From positions 1 through 61,959 of the IMG/VR virus record IMGVR_UViG_3300026274_000003: a stretch of 61,959 nucleotides of DNA; one strand, given 5' to 3'. Position numbers and translations under genes: made by a program. Shown in pieces: positions 55,541 to 61,959 of this stretch. The notes below the pieces were generated by a model. The model saw only the letters and a program-made list of their open reading frames with translations, was not told where the DNA came from and did not search any database. Source of the stretch: a virus. The first letter of the stretch is position 1, and each line of letters starts with the position of its first letter.

Positions 55541-57325
55541 ATGTTAAAAATTAAAAGCGTATCAATGCGCAATTTCCTGTCTGTGGGCAATAACACCCAG
55601 GCAGTAGTTTTAAACAGGGATGGCTTAACATTGGTATTGGGTGAAAACTTAGATACTGGTGGCGTTAATAGTCGAAATGGCGTAGGTAAGAGTACGCTGT
55701 TGCAAGCTGTTAGTTTTAGTTTGTTCGGTCAGCCGTTAAGCAATATCAAGAAGGACAACCTAATCAACAATGTTAATGCCAAGAATATGGTCGTTAGCGT
55801 TGATTTTGAAAAGGATGGCAAATCATATCGTATTGAACGTGGCCGCAAACCTACGTTCATGCGTTATTATGTTGCTGATAGCTTAGTGCAAGATCCATCC
55901 AACGATGAAGCACAAGGCGAAAACAAGTGGACTCAATTTGAAATCGAACGAACGTTAGGTTTTAGTCATGATATGTTTCGACATATTATCGCATTGAATA
56001 CTTATACGGAACCATTCCTTAAACAAAAACCGGGTGACCAACGCCAAATCATTGAAGAACTTCTGGGGATAACGCAGATTAGTACTCGTGCTGAAGTGTT
56101 GAAGGAATTGATCAAGAATACGAAAGATTCGATTAAAGACGAAGAAGCTCGTATCAAGGCAGTTATATCAAGCAATCAGAAGATTCAAGCCACAATTAAT
56201 GACTTGAATTTAAAGAGCAGAGCTTGGGACACGGGACGTGACAAGCGAGTAGCCAGTGCTGAATATCAACTTGGCAATCTCAAAGGCTTGAACATCGAAG
56301 AAGAAATCGAAAAGCATAAAAAGCTTGCCGACTTTAAGGTGTTGTCAACAGAACTGACGAGAGCGCGACGTGACTACAAGCGACTAGAGAGTGACCTACT
56401 CACTAAGAACGGGCTGTTAGAACGCCATCTACGTGATCTGGCTAGTGCGGAAGCGCATGAATGTCCAACATGTGGTCAAGGAGTTCATGATGGTAGTACT
56501 GATCGTATTGTTGCTGAACTTAAAGCGAAGATTGAAAAGATTGAGCCTGAACTGTTAGCTATCGCAGCTGAATCTGAAGAAAGCAAGGGATTAGTTGCCG
56601 CTTATACTGAAGGACTTGAATCTATTGGCGATGAACCAATTACCACTTATAGTTCTTTGGAACAAGCACTTGAACACCGTAATACGCTCAATAACTTGAT
56701 TGAGACTATTACTCGTGAGAAAGATTCTGAGAATCCATATGCTGACCAAGTATCGTCGTTGCAAACCGATGGTATTCAGGAAGTTACGTATGACACGCTC
56801 AATGAACTGCAAATATTGTTGAAGCATCAAGACTTCCTACAGAAGCTTCTGGTCAGTAAAGATTCGTTTATTCGTAAGAAGATCATTGATCAAAATATTA
56901 ACCACTTGAATCATAGATTGAATTTTTACTTGGAAAAATTGGGCTTGCCTCATGAAGTGAAGTTCCAATCTGATCTGAGTGTTGAGATTGATCTGTTGGG
57001 ACGTGATTTTGACTTTGAGCAATTGAGTCGTGGTGAGATGAATCGAGTGATTTTATCAACAAGCTGGGCATTCAGGGATGTTTGGGAAAGTTTGAACCAG
57101 ACAGTAAATTTGATGTTTGTAGATGAAATGCTGGATAATGGACTTGATCAGCAAGGCAGTGAAGCTGCTTTGGATCTAATGAAACGTATGGCGAGAGAAC
57201 GAGGAAAAAACATTTTTCTCGTTTCCCACAAAGACGATTTGGTTGGTCGGGTGAATAAAATTCTGACCGTTAAAAAGGAAAATTCCTTTACTAGATTCGA
57301 CAGTGACGTTGATGACGTTGAATAA
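55541..57325 (+). CDS. gp46: Recombination endonuclease subunit gp46 (Rad50/SbcC-like)
   Basis: A 594-residue SMC-like ATPase. The Walker A is NSRNGVGKSTLLQAVSFSL near residue 42. The zinc hook is HECPTCGQGVHD in the centre of the coiled coils, and the signature is LSRGEMNRVILSTSWAF. Walker B is NLMFVDEMLDNGLDQQG and the D/H-loop end is NIFLVSHKDDL. It partners gp47. The ATG at 55541 was chosen because it directly gives MLKIKSVSMRNFLSVGN, the family start. The stop precedes the next ATG by one base. Confidence 0.96.
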   Translation: MLKIKSVSMRNFLSVGNNTQAVVLNRDGLTLVLGENLDTGGVNSRNGVGKSTLLQAVSFSLFGQPLSNIKKDNLINNVNAKNMVVSVDFEKDGKSYRIERGRKPTFMRYYVADSLVQDPSNDEAQGENKWTQFEIERTLGFSHDMFRHIIALNTYTEPFLKQKPGDQRQIIEELLGITQISTRAEVLKELIKNTKDSIKDEEARIKAVISSNQKIQATINDLNLKSRAWDTGRDKRVASAEYQLGNLKGLNIEEEIEKHKKLADFKVLSTELTRARRDYKRLESDLLTKNGLLERHLRDLASAEAHECPTCGQGVHDGSTDRIVAELKAKIEKIEPELLAIAAESEESKGLVAAYTEGLESIGDEPITTYSSLEQALEHRNTLNNLIETITREKDSENPYADQVSSLQTDGIQEVTYDTLNELQILLKHQDFLQKLLVSKDSFIRKKIIDQNINHLNHRLNFYLEKLGLPHEVKFQSDLSVEIDLLGRDFDFEQLSRGEMNRVILSTSWAFRDVWESLNQTVNLMFVDEMLDNGLDQQGSEAALDLMKRMARERGKNIFLVSHKDDLVGRVNKILTVKKENSFTRFDSDVDDVE

Positions 57326-57326
57326 T

Positions 57327-57656
57327 ATGATTCCAACGATTAAAGTTGATCCCCTTATTGAGGGGTGGGCAGTTGAAATGGCTAGTGATCTATCGATCAT
57401 GTATCGATTGGTTACTAGTCACAACAATGCGAATTCTAATTGGTACCGAGCGATAACTGATATCAATTGTATAATGCATGACTGTAACATGCATCTGAAC
57501 ACTGACTATTACCTGCAAACCGTACCATCTGTAGGTATGCCAACAGTGAAAATACTTGAGATTTATGTGATAGATTCGATACATATGTTTCAACTAATGT
57601 TGGTTGATGATGCAAGACTGCAAACACATTTCAATGTAATCCAAGAACGTATATGA
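57327..57656 (+). CDS. Small paralogous protein, array member 1 of 5
   Basis: A 109-residue protein starting 1 bp after gp46. It carries the array signature: KVDPLIEGWAVEMASDLSIM then YR-V near the start and VIQERI at the end. The middle is diverged and lacks known motifs. All five members share the opening V-D/N-P-x(4-6)-W and the closing (I/V)-x-E/K-R. This copy is cut off from the other four by a terminator and a promoter, and is coupled to gp46 instead. Confidence 0.65.
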   Translation: MIPTIKVDPLIEGWAVEMASDLSIMYRLVTSHNNANSNWYRAITDINCIMHDCNMHLNTDYYLQTVPSVGMPTVKILEIYVIDSIHMFQLMLVDDARLQTHFNVIQERI

Positions 57657-57658
57657 AA

Positions 57659-57686
57659 AAGAAGGGGAACAATTGTTCCCCTTCTT
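57659..57686 (+). terminator. Palindromic terminator
   Basis: Perfect palindrome with arms AAGAAGGGGAACAA / TTGTTCCCCTTCTT, right after the stop at 57656. Confidence 0.85.
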
Positions 57687-57694
57687 GCCATGCC

Positions 57695-57723
57695 TTGCTT
57701 TTGTATTTGCCATATTGTACACT
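57695..57723 (+). promoter_or_regulatory. Sigma70-like promoter with TTGCCA spacer element
   Basis: TTGCTT (57695-57700), 17-bp spacer with TTGCCA exactly 5 bp before the -10, TACACT (57718-57723). It drives array members 2-5. Confidence 0.6.
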
Positions 57724-57745
57724 GGCAATCTAAAGGAGACTCAGC

Positions 57746-58126
57746 TTGTCATACTATGAATTTAAAGTGGATCCAGTTACCTGCAACTGGCATCCTGAAA
57801 TGATTGCCAATCCTGATGCCAAATTTTGCTTCGTGTTTGATGCTCGCAATGTGTTCCGTGAACTTACCGAAAACGGCAATAACGTAATGCGCCTATCCAT
57901 TGCCGAAGCAACTACCAACTATTGTAAAGAACAAAACATAGATTTTTGGTATTTTGGCCCAAAAGATAGCGAAGAGTCTGACCATTGCCTATACACCACG
58001 ACGTCATCGTGGATAGTTGAACTACGCATGACTAAAAGTACTGATTTCAATATCTACAATTATCTGCTCCGACACTTAGATCATGTTGAAGAACGAAATG
58101 ACCAATCCATTGATTGCAATAGTTGA
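57746..58126 (+). CDS. Small paralogous protein, array member 2 of 5 (TTG start)
   Basis: A 126-residue protein. TTG at 57746 is the likely start, because AAAGGAG lies 7-8 nt before it and no in-frame ATG is suitably placed. The signature is KVDPVTCNWHPEMIANPDAK then F-VF, with HVEERNDQS near the end. It overlaps member 3 by 29 bp. No enzyme motif is recognised. The Cys and Trp-rich middle (IDFWYFGPKDSEESDHC) differs from its paralogues. Confidence 0.65.
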   Translation: MSYYEFKVDPVTCNWHPEMIANPDAKFCFVFDARNVFRELTENGNNVMRLSIAEATTNYCKEQNIDFWYFGPKDSEESDHCLYTTTSSWIVELRMTKSTDFNIYNYLLRHLDHVEERNDQSIDCNS

Positions 58127-58445
58127 TCCCCATGAAGCACAGTGGTTAGAAACCATGATTGCGCAGCCAGAATTCAAATATCGTATTAGGTTTGACGATG
58201 TGACGACGGTAGTTTCTAATAAATGGTCAATGTATCTGATCTTTCAAATGCTAAACGGTTGTGGCTATATTGATGGTGAGGATATGTATCTTTACCAAGA
58301 TAGTGAAGTTTTGGGAACACGACAAGAAGTATATGTGACTGGATTGGCAAATCTCACTAATATGCGATTATTAGGTAGGCCGAGTGACTTGAGCCAATTT
58401 AAGAAAATAACAATAATTGAAGAGAGAAATGGAAGCGATACTTAA
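58098..58445 (+). CDS. Small paralogous protein, array member 3 of 5
   Basis: A 115-residue protein. ATG 58098 was preferred over 58083 because the conserved start (NPLIAIVDPHEAQWLETMIA) then follows closely and GAAGAAC precedes it. Signature: VDPHEAQW, FKYRIRF, and IIEERNGSD at the end. It is the typical form of the array, with a predicted alternating beta and helix order. Function unknown. Confidence 0.65.
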   Translation: MTNPLIAIVDPHEAQWLETMIAQPEFKYRIRFDDVTTVVSNKWSMYLIFQMLNGCGYIDGEDMYLYQDSEVLGTRQEVYVTGLANLTNMRLLGRPSDLSQFKKITIIEERNGSDT

Positions 58446-58749
58446 AACAGTAGACCCAGAAGTAGCTGGATGGATCGCTGATATGATTCCACTTATTGAT
58501 TATCAATATCGAATCGTGTTCAAGCCTCATTATGGAGTGTCTAGTAAGATATTCACAGTTACTAGATACAATACGTTCCTCAAACACGGCTATGAGGAAG
58601 ATGTGGATTTCATTGCTTATCAAGGAACCCAGCCTGGTGAAAGTGATGAGTTTTATGTAAAGAACTTATCAATACTAGTATGCTTGCAGTTGGCAGAACA
58701 AGAAAATAATACAATTAATATGATTATCGCAATTGAGGAGAGACAATAA
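58429..58749 (+). CDS. Small paralogous protein, array member 4 of 5
   Basis: A 106-residue protein starting at ATG 58429, inside the end of member 3. Signature: KTVDPEVAGWIADMI, YQYRIVF and IAIEERQ at the end. It shares EEDVDFI with EEDVDYF of member 5, so members 4 and 5 look most alike. Stop and next start overlap (TAATG). Confidence 0.65.
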   Translation: MEAILKTVDPEVAGWIADMIPLIDYQYRIVFKPHYGVSSKIFTVTRYNTFLKHGYEEDVDFIAYQGTQPGESDEFYVKNLSILVCLQLAEQENNTINMIIAIEERQ

Positions 58750-59108
58750 TGGATGATTTAGCACCGCCAGCAGTACAACCAGAACAGATTGAAGAAATCG
58801 AAGTCAATCCATATGAAGCAGAATGGGCCCCATTCACATTCTACAAGCCACTTGAGTATCGAGTGTTGTTTGAGAACAAAGATGAATTTGTGAATATTGG
58901 CTTGCTGAACAAGCTACGTGAACTATTGGAACAGCATCTGGGTGAAGAAGATGTCGATTATTTTATCGAATATCGCTATCGCAAAGATGCTGAGTATAGT
59001 ATTGAGCTATACAGCGAAAGTGTGGGATGGATGGTAATGACTAAGTTGTTAGATCCGGACAACAACACATTGCCTAGAATTAAACGAGTGGAAAAGAGAG
59101 TTCGATAA
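58749..59108 (+). CDS. Small paralogous protein, array member 5 of 5
   Basis: A 119-residue protein with an added acidic N-terminus before the signature EVNPYEAEWAPFTFYKPLEY, then RVLFENKDEF, EEDVDYFIEYRY and RVEKRVR at the end. The Asp of the opening VDP is Asn here. It is the last plus-strand gene before a convergent minus-strand gene at 59133. No terminator hairpin was identified in the 24-bp gap. Confidence 0.65.
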   Translation: MDDLAPPAVQPEQIEEIEVNPYEAEWAPFTFYKPLEYRVLFENKDEFVNIGLLNKLRELLEQHLGEEDVDYFIEYRYRKDAEYSIELYSESVGWMVMTKLLDPDNNTLPRIKRVEKRVR

Positions 59109-59132
59109 GAACTGGTAAGTAGTAAATGAGCC

Positions 59133-59585
59133 CTATTTGGGCTCATCGACCAATCTAAAGATTTTACGAACGTGTTCTCTATGGCACAGCATCAGCATCA
59201 TGAGATCTGATTCACTGGCCAATTTGATGCAATTTACCCCAATAGATTCTGGGTAGGTATTGATCTTGGTCTTATATATTTTGTATTCGGAAATACACGA
59301 CTTCACGAAGTCGACCACAGCTTTGTGACCTTCTTCGATATGTTTGCGGTTTTTTGAGTCAAGCTTGGTGAATAGGTAAACCACATATTCGTATGGTTCA
59401 TTACCGTTTTTTGGTATATCACGAATCTTGAGCGTCTGATCTGCCGCTTTTTTGCTACGACTGTTCTTGCGGTTGATACTTCGTCCTTTTCTAGCTATGC
59501 CTCTAGGGCCCATGAATAGAACGGAAGAACGACGTCTAAGAGATGAAAAAGGTCTTAGACGTGCTCTACCTTTATGTTTTGCCAT
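59133..59585 (-). CDS. Hypothetical protein with basic N-terminus, 150 aa
   Basis: I do not recognise this protein. The first 50 residues are strongly basic (RARLRPFSSLRRRS, RGIARKGRSINRKNSRSKK) and probably bind nucleic acid or RNA. The following 90 residues are a compact alpha/beta segment (EYVVYLFTKLDSKNRKHIEE, GVNCIKLASESDLMMLMLC). The ATG overlaps the stop of the 59585 nuclease gene (TAATG), so the two are translated together. A role in nucleic-acid processing with that nuclease is possible. Confidence 0.6.
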   Translation of the reverse strand: MAKHKGRARLRPFSSLRRRSSVLFMGPRGIARKGRSINRKNSRSKKAADQTLKIRDIPKNGNEPYEYVVYLFTKLDSKNRKHIEEGHKAVVDFVKSCISEYKIYKTKINTYPESIGVNCIKLASESDLMMLMLCHREHVRKIFRLVDEPK

Positions 59586-60097
59586 TATGCAGTACGTTTA
59601 AGGATCAAGTCTTTGTTATTGGTGAAGAATTGGTTAAGTTCGGCAACAATAAACTTACCATGCTTACCAGTATAAACGCAATGATTACCAAACACGTAAT
59701 CTTCCGATCCTTCGAATGGAACAGCGCAGAAGAAGCCACGACGGTTGATCTTAAATGCTACAAACCATACGTCATCTTTTTCCACACAATCAAGAGTCTG
59801 TTCGATCCAAGTATCCAATTGTGGTACTGCACCTGGGGTTAGCAAGCTATGGAATGGGAAATCCGCATAGAATTTCATTTCCAATACCAACTTTGGCATA
59901 AAGTCTGGTGGTTGAATATCACCCTTTGCATGGCGTACTTGACCAGCACTCATATATTCACGACGCACTGCATTGATACCGCCAATATAGGCACCTGATC
60001 CTGGTACTCGAATAAATGATCCATCGAATACCCCAGCGAGAATTTTACACAGTTCGCGTTCGCCAGAATTTCCTTTCGCTTTCGCCTTACTTGGCAT
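59585..60097 (-). CDS. PD-(D/E)xK nuclease, Holliday junction resolvase-like
   Basis: A 170-residue protein. ATG 60097 was chosen because AAGGAA precedes it and it gives the family start KAKGNSGERELCKILAGVFD, with the conserved Glu. RVPGSGAYIGG, then AKGDIQPPDFMPKLVLEMKF supplies the catalytic D-x(n)-E-x-K. This order fits archaeal Hjc-type and RecB-like nucleases of T4-like phages. T4 uses the unrelated endonuclease VII for junctions, so this would be a substitute. The last base of its stop is the first base of the next ATG. Confidence 0.78.
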   Translation of the reverse strand: MPSKAKAKGNSGERELCKILAGVFDGSFIRVPGSGAYIGGINAVRREYMSAGQVRHAKGDIQPPDFMPKLVLEMKFYADFPFHSLLTPGAVPQLDTWIEQTLDCVEKDDVWFVAFKINRRGFFCAVPFEGSEDYVFGNHCVYTGKHGKFIVAELNQFFTNNKDLILKRTA

Positions 60098-60124
60098 GAC
60101 ATTTCCTTTTTGTGGCAAAAACGC

Positions 60125-60153
60125 TTGCTGCGGTTGCCAATCTTTGTTATTAT
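60125..60153 (+). promoter_or_regulatory. Sigma70-like promoter of a probable small RNA
   Basis: TTGCTG (60125-60130), 17-bp spacer with TTGCCA, TATTAT (60148-60153). The expected start (~60160) falls at a strong hairpin, and no gene starts within 200 bp. Confidence 0.6.
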
Positions 60154-60159
60154 TTGTGC

Positions 60160-60370
60160 ATGGTAGACATGCTCTATGTATTTACTACAGATCAAAACGT
60201 AGAGCGCGGTTGGACGTCTACCTAGATGTGTTTGTGCAAGCTCAGTATATATTTAATACTATTAATGTTCAAATCGTCTGCTGGTCTGCCAGCGCTAATA
60301 TACTTTATAATTAGATAGAAACTAGATAGCAGCACCTCGAAGAGCAATGACCGGTCATTGCTCTTCATTT
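60160..60370 (+). ncRNA. Probable small structured RNA
   Basis: Between the promoter at 60125-60153 and the terminator-like palindrome at 60339-60366 there is no open frame of note. The 5' end folds into a closed hairpin: GGTAGAC (60162-60168) pairs with GTCTACC (60216-60222). It encloses GCTCTATG/CGTAGAGC. This promoter-stem-terminator order is that of a bacterial small RNA of ~200 nt. The pairing scheme is not tRNA-like because no T-arm is present. It could instead be a long leader of the RNase H gene at 60383. No known RNA family was recognised. Confidence 0.5.
60339..60366 (+). terminator. Palindromic hairpin, probable terminator of the small RNA
   Basis: Perfect palindrome with arms GAAGAGCAATGACC / GGTCATTGCTCTTC followed by ATTTTG. 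It lies 16 bp before the RNase H start. Confidence 0.65.
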
Positions 60371-60382
60371 TGACCATAAAAA

Positions 60383-60763
60383 ATGAAAATATACTTTGAC
60401 GGTGGCTGCAAGCCAAACCCAGGAAAGATGGAAGTGGCAATCGTAGTTGATCATGGAAATGGCACTTACGACAAGTATCACGAACGGTTAGATCAGGGAA
60501 CTAATAACGTTGCCGAATGGGCAGCGTTTCTGTGGGCTCTGGGGACCGCAATTGAACAAGGCAACACGCAGAACATTACTATTCTGGGAGACAGCCAGAA
60601 CGTCTGTAAGGCAGCCTCTGGTCTATGGAAGGTTAGTGCTGAGCATCTGAAGCCATACAAACGCGAATGCGACCGTATGATGGTAAACTATCACGGTCGC
60701 ATTGAGCATGTAAAGCGAGATTTGAATATTGCTGGTCACTACATTGAAGAAGTGAACAAGTAA
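60383..60763 (+). CDS. Ribonuclease H-like protein
   Basis: A 126-residue protein with the RNase H type 1 fold. It has D6 in IYFDGGCKPNPGKME, E44 in TNNVAEWAAFLWAL and D70 in ITILGDSQNVCKAA, the first three catalytic acids. RNase HI normally has a fourth acid after N-x2-A/V-D; here the segment reads LNIAGHYIEE, so that position is Gly/His. Activity may be altered, although a downstream Glu could substitute. It degrades RNA in RNA-DNA hybrids, such as Okazaki primers. No ribosome binding site is visible before the ATG. Confidence 0.85.
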   Translation: MKIYFDGGCKPNPGKMEVAIVVDHGNGTYDKYHERLDQGTNNVAEWAAFLWALGTAIEQGNTQNITILGDSQNVCKAASGLWKVSAEHLKPYKRECDRMMVNYHGRIEHVKRDLNIAGHYIEEVNK

Positions 60764-60976
60764 TTACAGAAGTGCCAATCCTGTCTTTTCAACAGTTTCG
60801 ATTCTTTTTTCTATAGCAGCGACACATTCTCTTCGTTCGTCAATGCTAATTGTCCAAGCTTCTTCTCGAGATAAGCTTCCTCGAGAATGCCACATAATTT
60901 CATTAATCTGTTTCGACAGCTCCTTTCGTTCATGCGCGAAACGATCTAGAAACTCACCAATGTTATCAGGTGGCAT
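60764..60976 (-). CDS. Small protein after gp26 (gp51 position), 70 aa
   Basis: A 70-residue charged helical protein (FLDRFAHERKELSKQINEIM, then WHSRGSLSREEAWTISIDERR). The W-x-S-x-G-x-L-S-x-E-A motif followed by ER is seen in small baseplate or tail assembly proteins of T4-like phages. In T4, gene 51 (hub assembly) follows gene 26, which this gene also does here. The assignment is by position and weak motif, so it is tentative. It ends directly beside the convergent RNase H gene. Confidence 0.6.
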   Translation of the reverse strand: MPPDNIGEFLDRFAHERKELSKQINEIMWHSRGSLSREEAWTISIDERRECVAAIEKRIETVEKTGLALL

Positions 60977-60978
60977 TC

Positions 60979-61830
60979 TTAGGAGCTTTTGCCGAAAAAA
61001 TTCGCCGGATCAAATTCAATAGTGGTTGAAAATTCCTTTTCGCACTTAGAACAAGCTACCTGTTGAACTTTCTGTACCCCAGCCTTGTTTACTTCTTCAA
61101 GCGCGGCTTCAATCTTTGACAACCATTCACGACTGATGTTGTCAACAAATTCAGCAATATGTTCTGGGTCTTCAATCGCCCCATCAGGAACCACCACGCA
61201 TTTTACTGAACTAGCTAGTGCTTTCGTGTTGATTTTGTTAATTTTATCAAAACTAATACGGAGAGCGGCTTGTTGTTCTTCTTCGCCAGCTTTGGATTCT
61301 TCCAATAAATGCATCTTACGTGCTTCTTGGAAAGCACCAATACTGATCTGTGTGCTGGTAATCAGATTAAACGGTCCGATATAAGCGACCACTTCATCAT
61401 TCAATCGCACCGGATATTCTTCCTTCAACGGAATTGCGGTATCCAATACGTGTGAAATACTAAAAGCGTATGAGTTATCTGTTTGGCAATGAGGACACTT
61501 GCATTCGATATCCATTTGATCACCGTATGTTGCTGCTCTGATTGCCAGCAATAACGCATCAACGTCACATGTTGGCAACAATCTAGCATCAATCACTCCT
61601 GGTACGCAACTTTTGATAGTCTCTTCAATCGCATGACCACTCATCAGTGCGTCAGGACTCTTCATCAGCATTTCATCAGCACCGCGCATTGGCAATACTG
61701 ATACGTCATCGCCACTTAGTTCAAAAACAATATTGTCTATTGGTTGATAAAGACCACCACTAGGCAACTTTACTGATATTCCAGGTGCTCTAAAGTATTT
61801 GGCAAGTGGATTATGTTGGCTCTTATCCAT
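60979..61830 (-). CDS. gp26: Baseplate hub assembly protein gp26-like
   Basis: A 283-residue protein of the T4 gp26 baseplate family. Visible are VKLPSGGLYQP at the start, SVLPMRGADEMLMKSPDALM, then GHAIEETIKSCVPGVID and LLLAIRAATYGDQMDIECKC. A zinc-like C-x2-C (CPHCQ) and a second pair near the end (ACSKCEKEF) are present. FNLITSTQISIGAFQEARKM and EWLSKIEAALEEV complete the fold. gp26 works in assembly of the central hub. Ribosome binding site AAGGAAA. The late-like octamer CATAAATA stands 31 bp upstream. Confidence 0.85.
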   Translation of the reverse strand: MDKSQHNPLAKYFRAPGISVKLPSGGLYQPIDNIVFELSGDDVSVLPMRGADEMLMKSPDALMSGHAIEETIKSCVPGVIDARLLPTCDVDALLLAIRAATYGDQMDIECKCPHCQTDNSYAFSISHVLDTAIPLKEEYPVRLNDEVVAYIGPFNLITSTQISIGAFQEARKMHLLEESKAGEEEQQAALRISFDKINKINTKALASSVKCVVVPDGAIEDPEHIAEFVDNISREWLSKIEAALEEVNKAGVQKVQQVACSKCEKEFSTTIEFDPANFFGKSS

Positions 61831-61860
61831 GATTTCCTTAATTAAGTATGCTGTTTTCTT

Positions 61861-61868
61861 TATTTATG
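61861..61868 (-). promoter_or_regulatory. T4-type late promoter octamer (one mismatch)
   Basis: CATAAATA on the minus strand, 31 bp upstream of gp26. Confidence 0.5.
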
Positions 61869-61935
61869 ATTGAAATAAAGTACATAGATAATTTCTTCAC
61901 TAAATATTAGATAACGTTAATAAGTCAAGGTATCT

Positions 61936-61959
61936 ATGTCTGATCTTACCATGGAAGGC
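61936..61959 (+). CDS. Start of a gene cut by the window edge
   Basis: An ATG preceded by AAGG opens a frame of only eight codons (MSDLTMEG) before the sequence ends. Nothing can be said of its product. It is divergent from gp26. Confidence 0.4.

Noticed and set aside
60161-60222. Possible tRNA gene because of a 7-bp closing stem
   Set aside because: The interior has a single long hairpin, no T-arm, no GTTCRA-like loop and no anticodon arm of the right size.

Overview
The window is about 62 kb of a large contractile-tailed (myovirus) phage genome of the T4 superfamily. It is not a close T4 relative. The best matches in gene content are the far-diverged T4-like phages such as cyanophages and the Pelagibacter-type, although no photosynthesis genes are present. 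The evidence is a T4-type late sigma factor (gp55), the gp46/gp47 recombination nuclease pair, baseplate genes gp26, gp53, a gp5-like hub spike, gp25 and gp6, and TATAAATA-type late promoter octamers on the strand that carries the tail genes. No tRNA, rRNA, CRISPR array or insertion sequence was seen. The host cannot be named from the sequence. The early-type promoters look like ordinary bacterial sigma70 promoters, so a Gram-negative host is likely.

Layout. (1) 1-13.2 kb, plus strand: accessory and nucleic-acid genes. They comprise the end of a DUF2201/VWA-like gene, an XRE regulator, a NADAR-domain protein (possible anti-DarT factor), a ClpP-like protease, an Rnl1-type RNA ligase, a Pnkp-like phosphatase with a ruined kinase P-loop, an HNH endonuclease, four tandem paralogous coiled-coil proteins, dihydrofolate reductase and thymidylate synthase. 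(2) 13.2-15.5 kb, minus: a tail fibre and a DUF4376-like partner. (3) 15.5-27.0 kb: a biosynthetic island. On the plus strand it has a PP-loop ATPase, a 2OG-oxygenase-like protein, an NAD-dependent epimerase and a DegT-type aminotransferase. Facing them on the minus strand are two radical SAM enzymes, two GT8-like and two further GT-A-like proteins, and two proteins I do not recognise. (4) 27.1-53.3 kb, minus: fibres and baseplate, including a 3,729-residue giant gene. (5) 53.4-59.1 kb, plus: late sigma factor, gp47, gp46 and five tandem paralogous small genes. (6) 59.1-62 kb: nuclease, RNase H, a probable small RNA and gp26.

How it fits together. The plus-strand genes sit behind sigma70-like promoters (TTGnnn, 16-18 bp spacer, TAnnnT), several with TTGCCA in the spacer. 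The gp55 sigma factor would then switch on the minus-strand virion genes through TATAAATA octamers. DHFR and thymidylate synthase feed dTTP synthesis. gp46/47, the resolvase-like nuclease and RNase H serve recombination-dependent replication. RNA ligase and the Pnkp-like phosphatase look like an RNA-repair pair. The island lies between two fibre genes with the same N-terminal module and probably makes and attaches an unusual amino-sugar or peptide-linked glycan, to virion fibres or to the host surface. That function is inference.

The most unusual items are: a three-copy structured repeat (two copies in the 509-bp gap inside the island, one between gp5 and gp25); a likely small RNA at 60160-60370; the radical SAM/PP-loop/2OG/glycosyltransferase island with a possible 13-residue leader peptide; the kinase-dead Pnkp-like protein beside an RNA ligase; two separate tandem arrays of small paralogous genes; and the NADAR protein.
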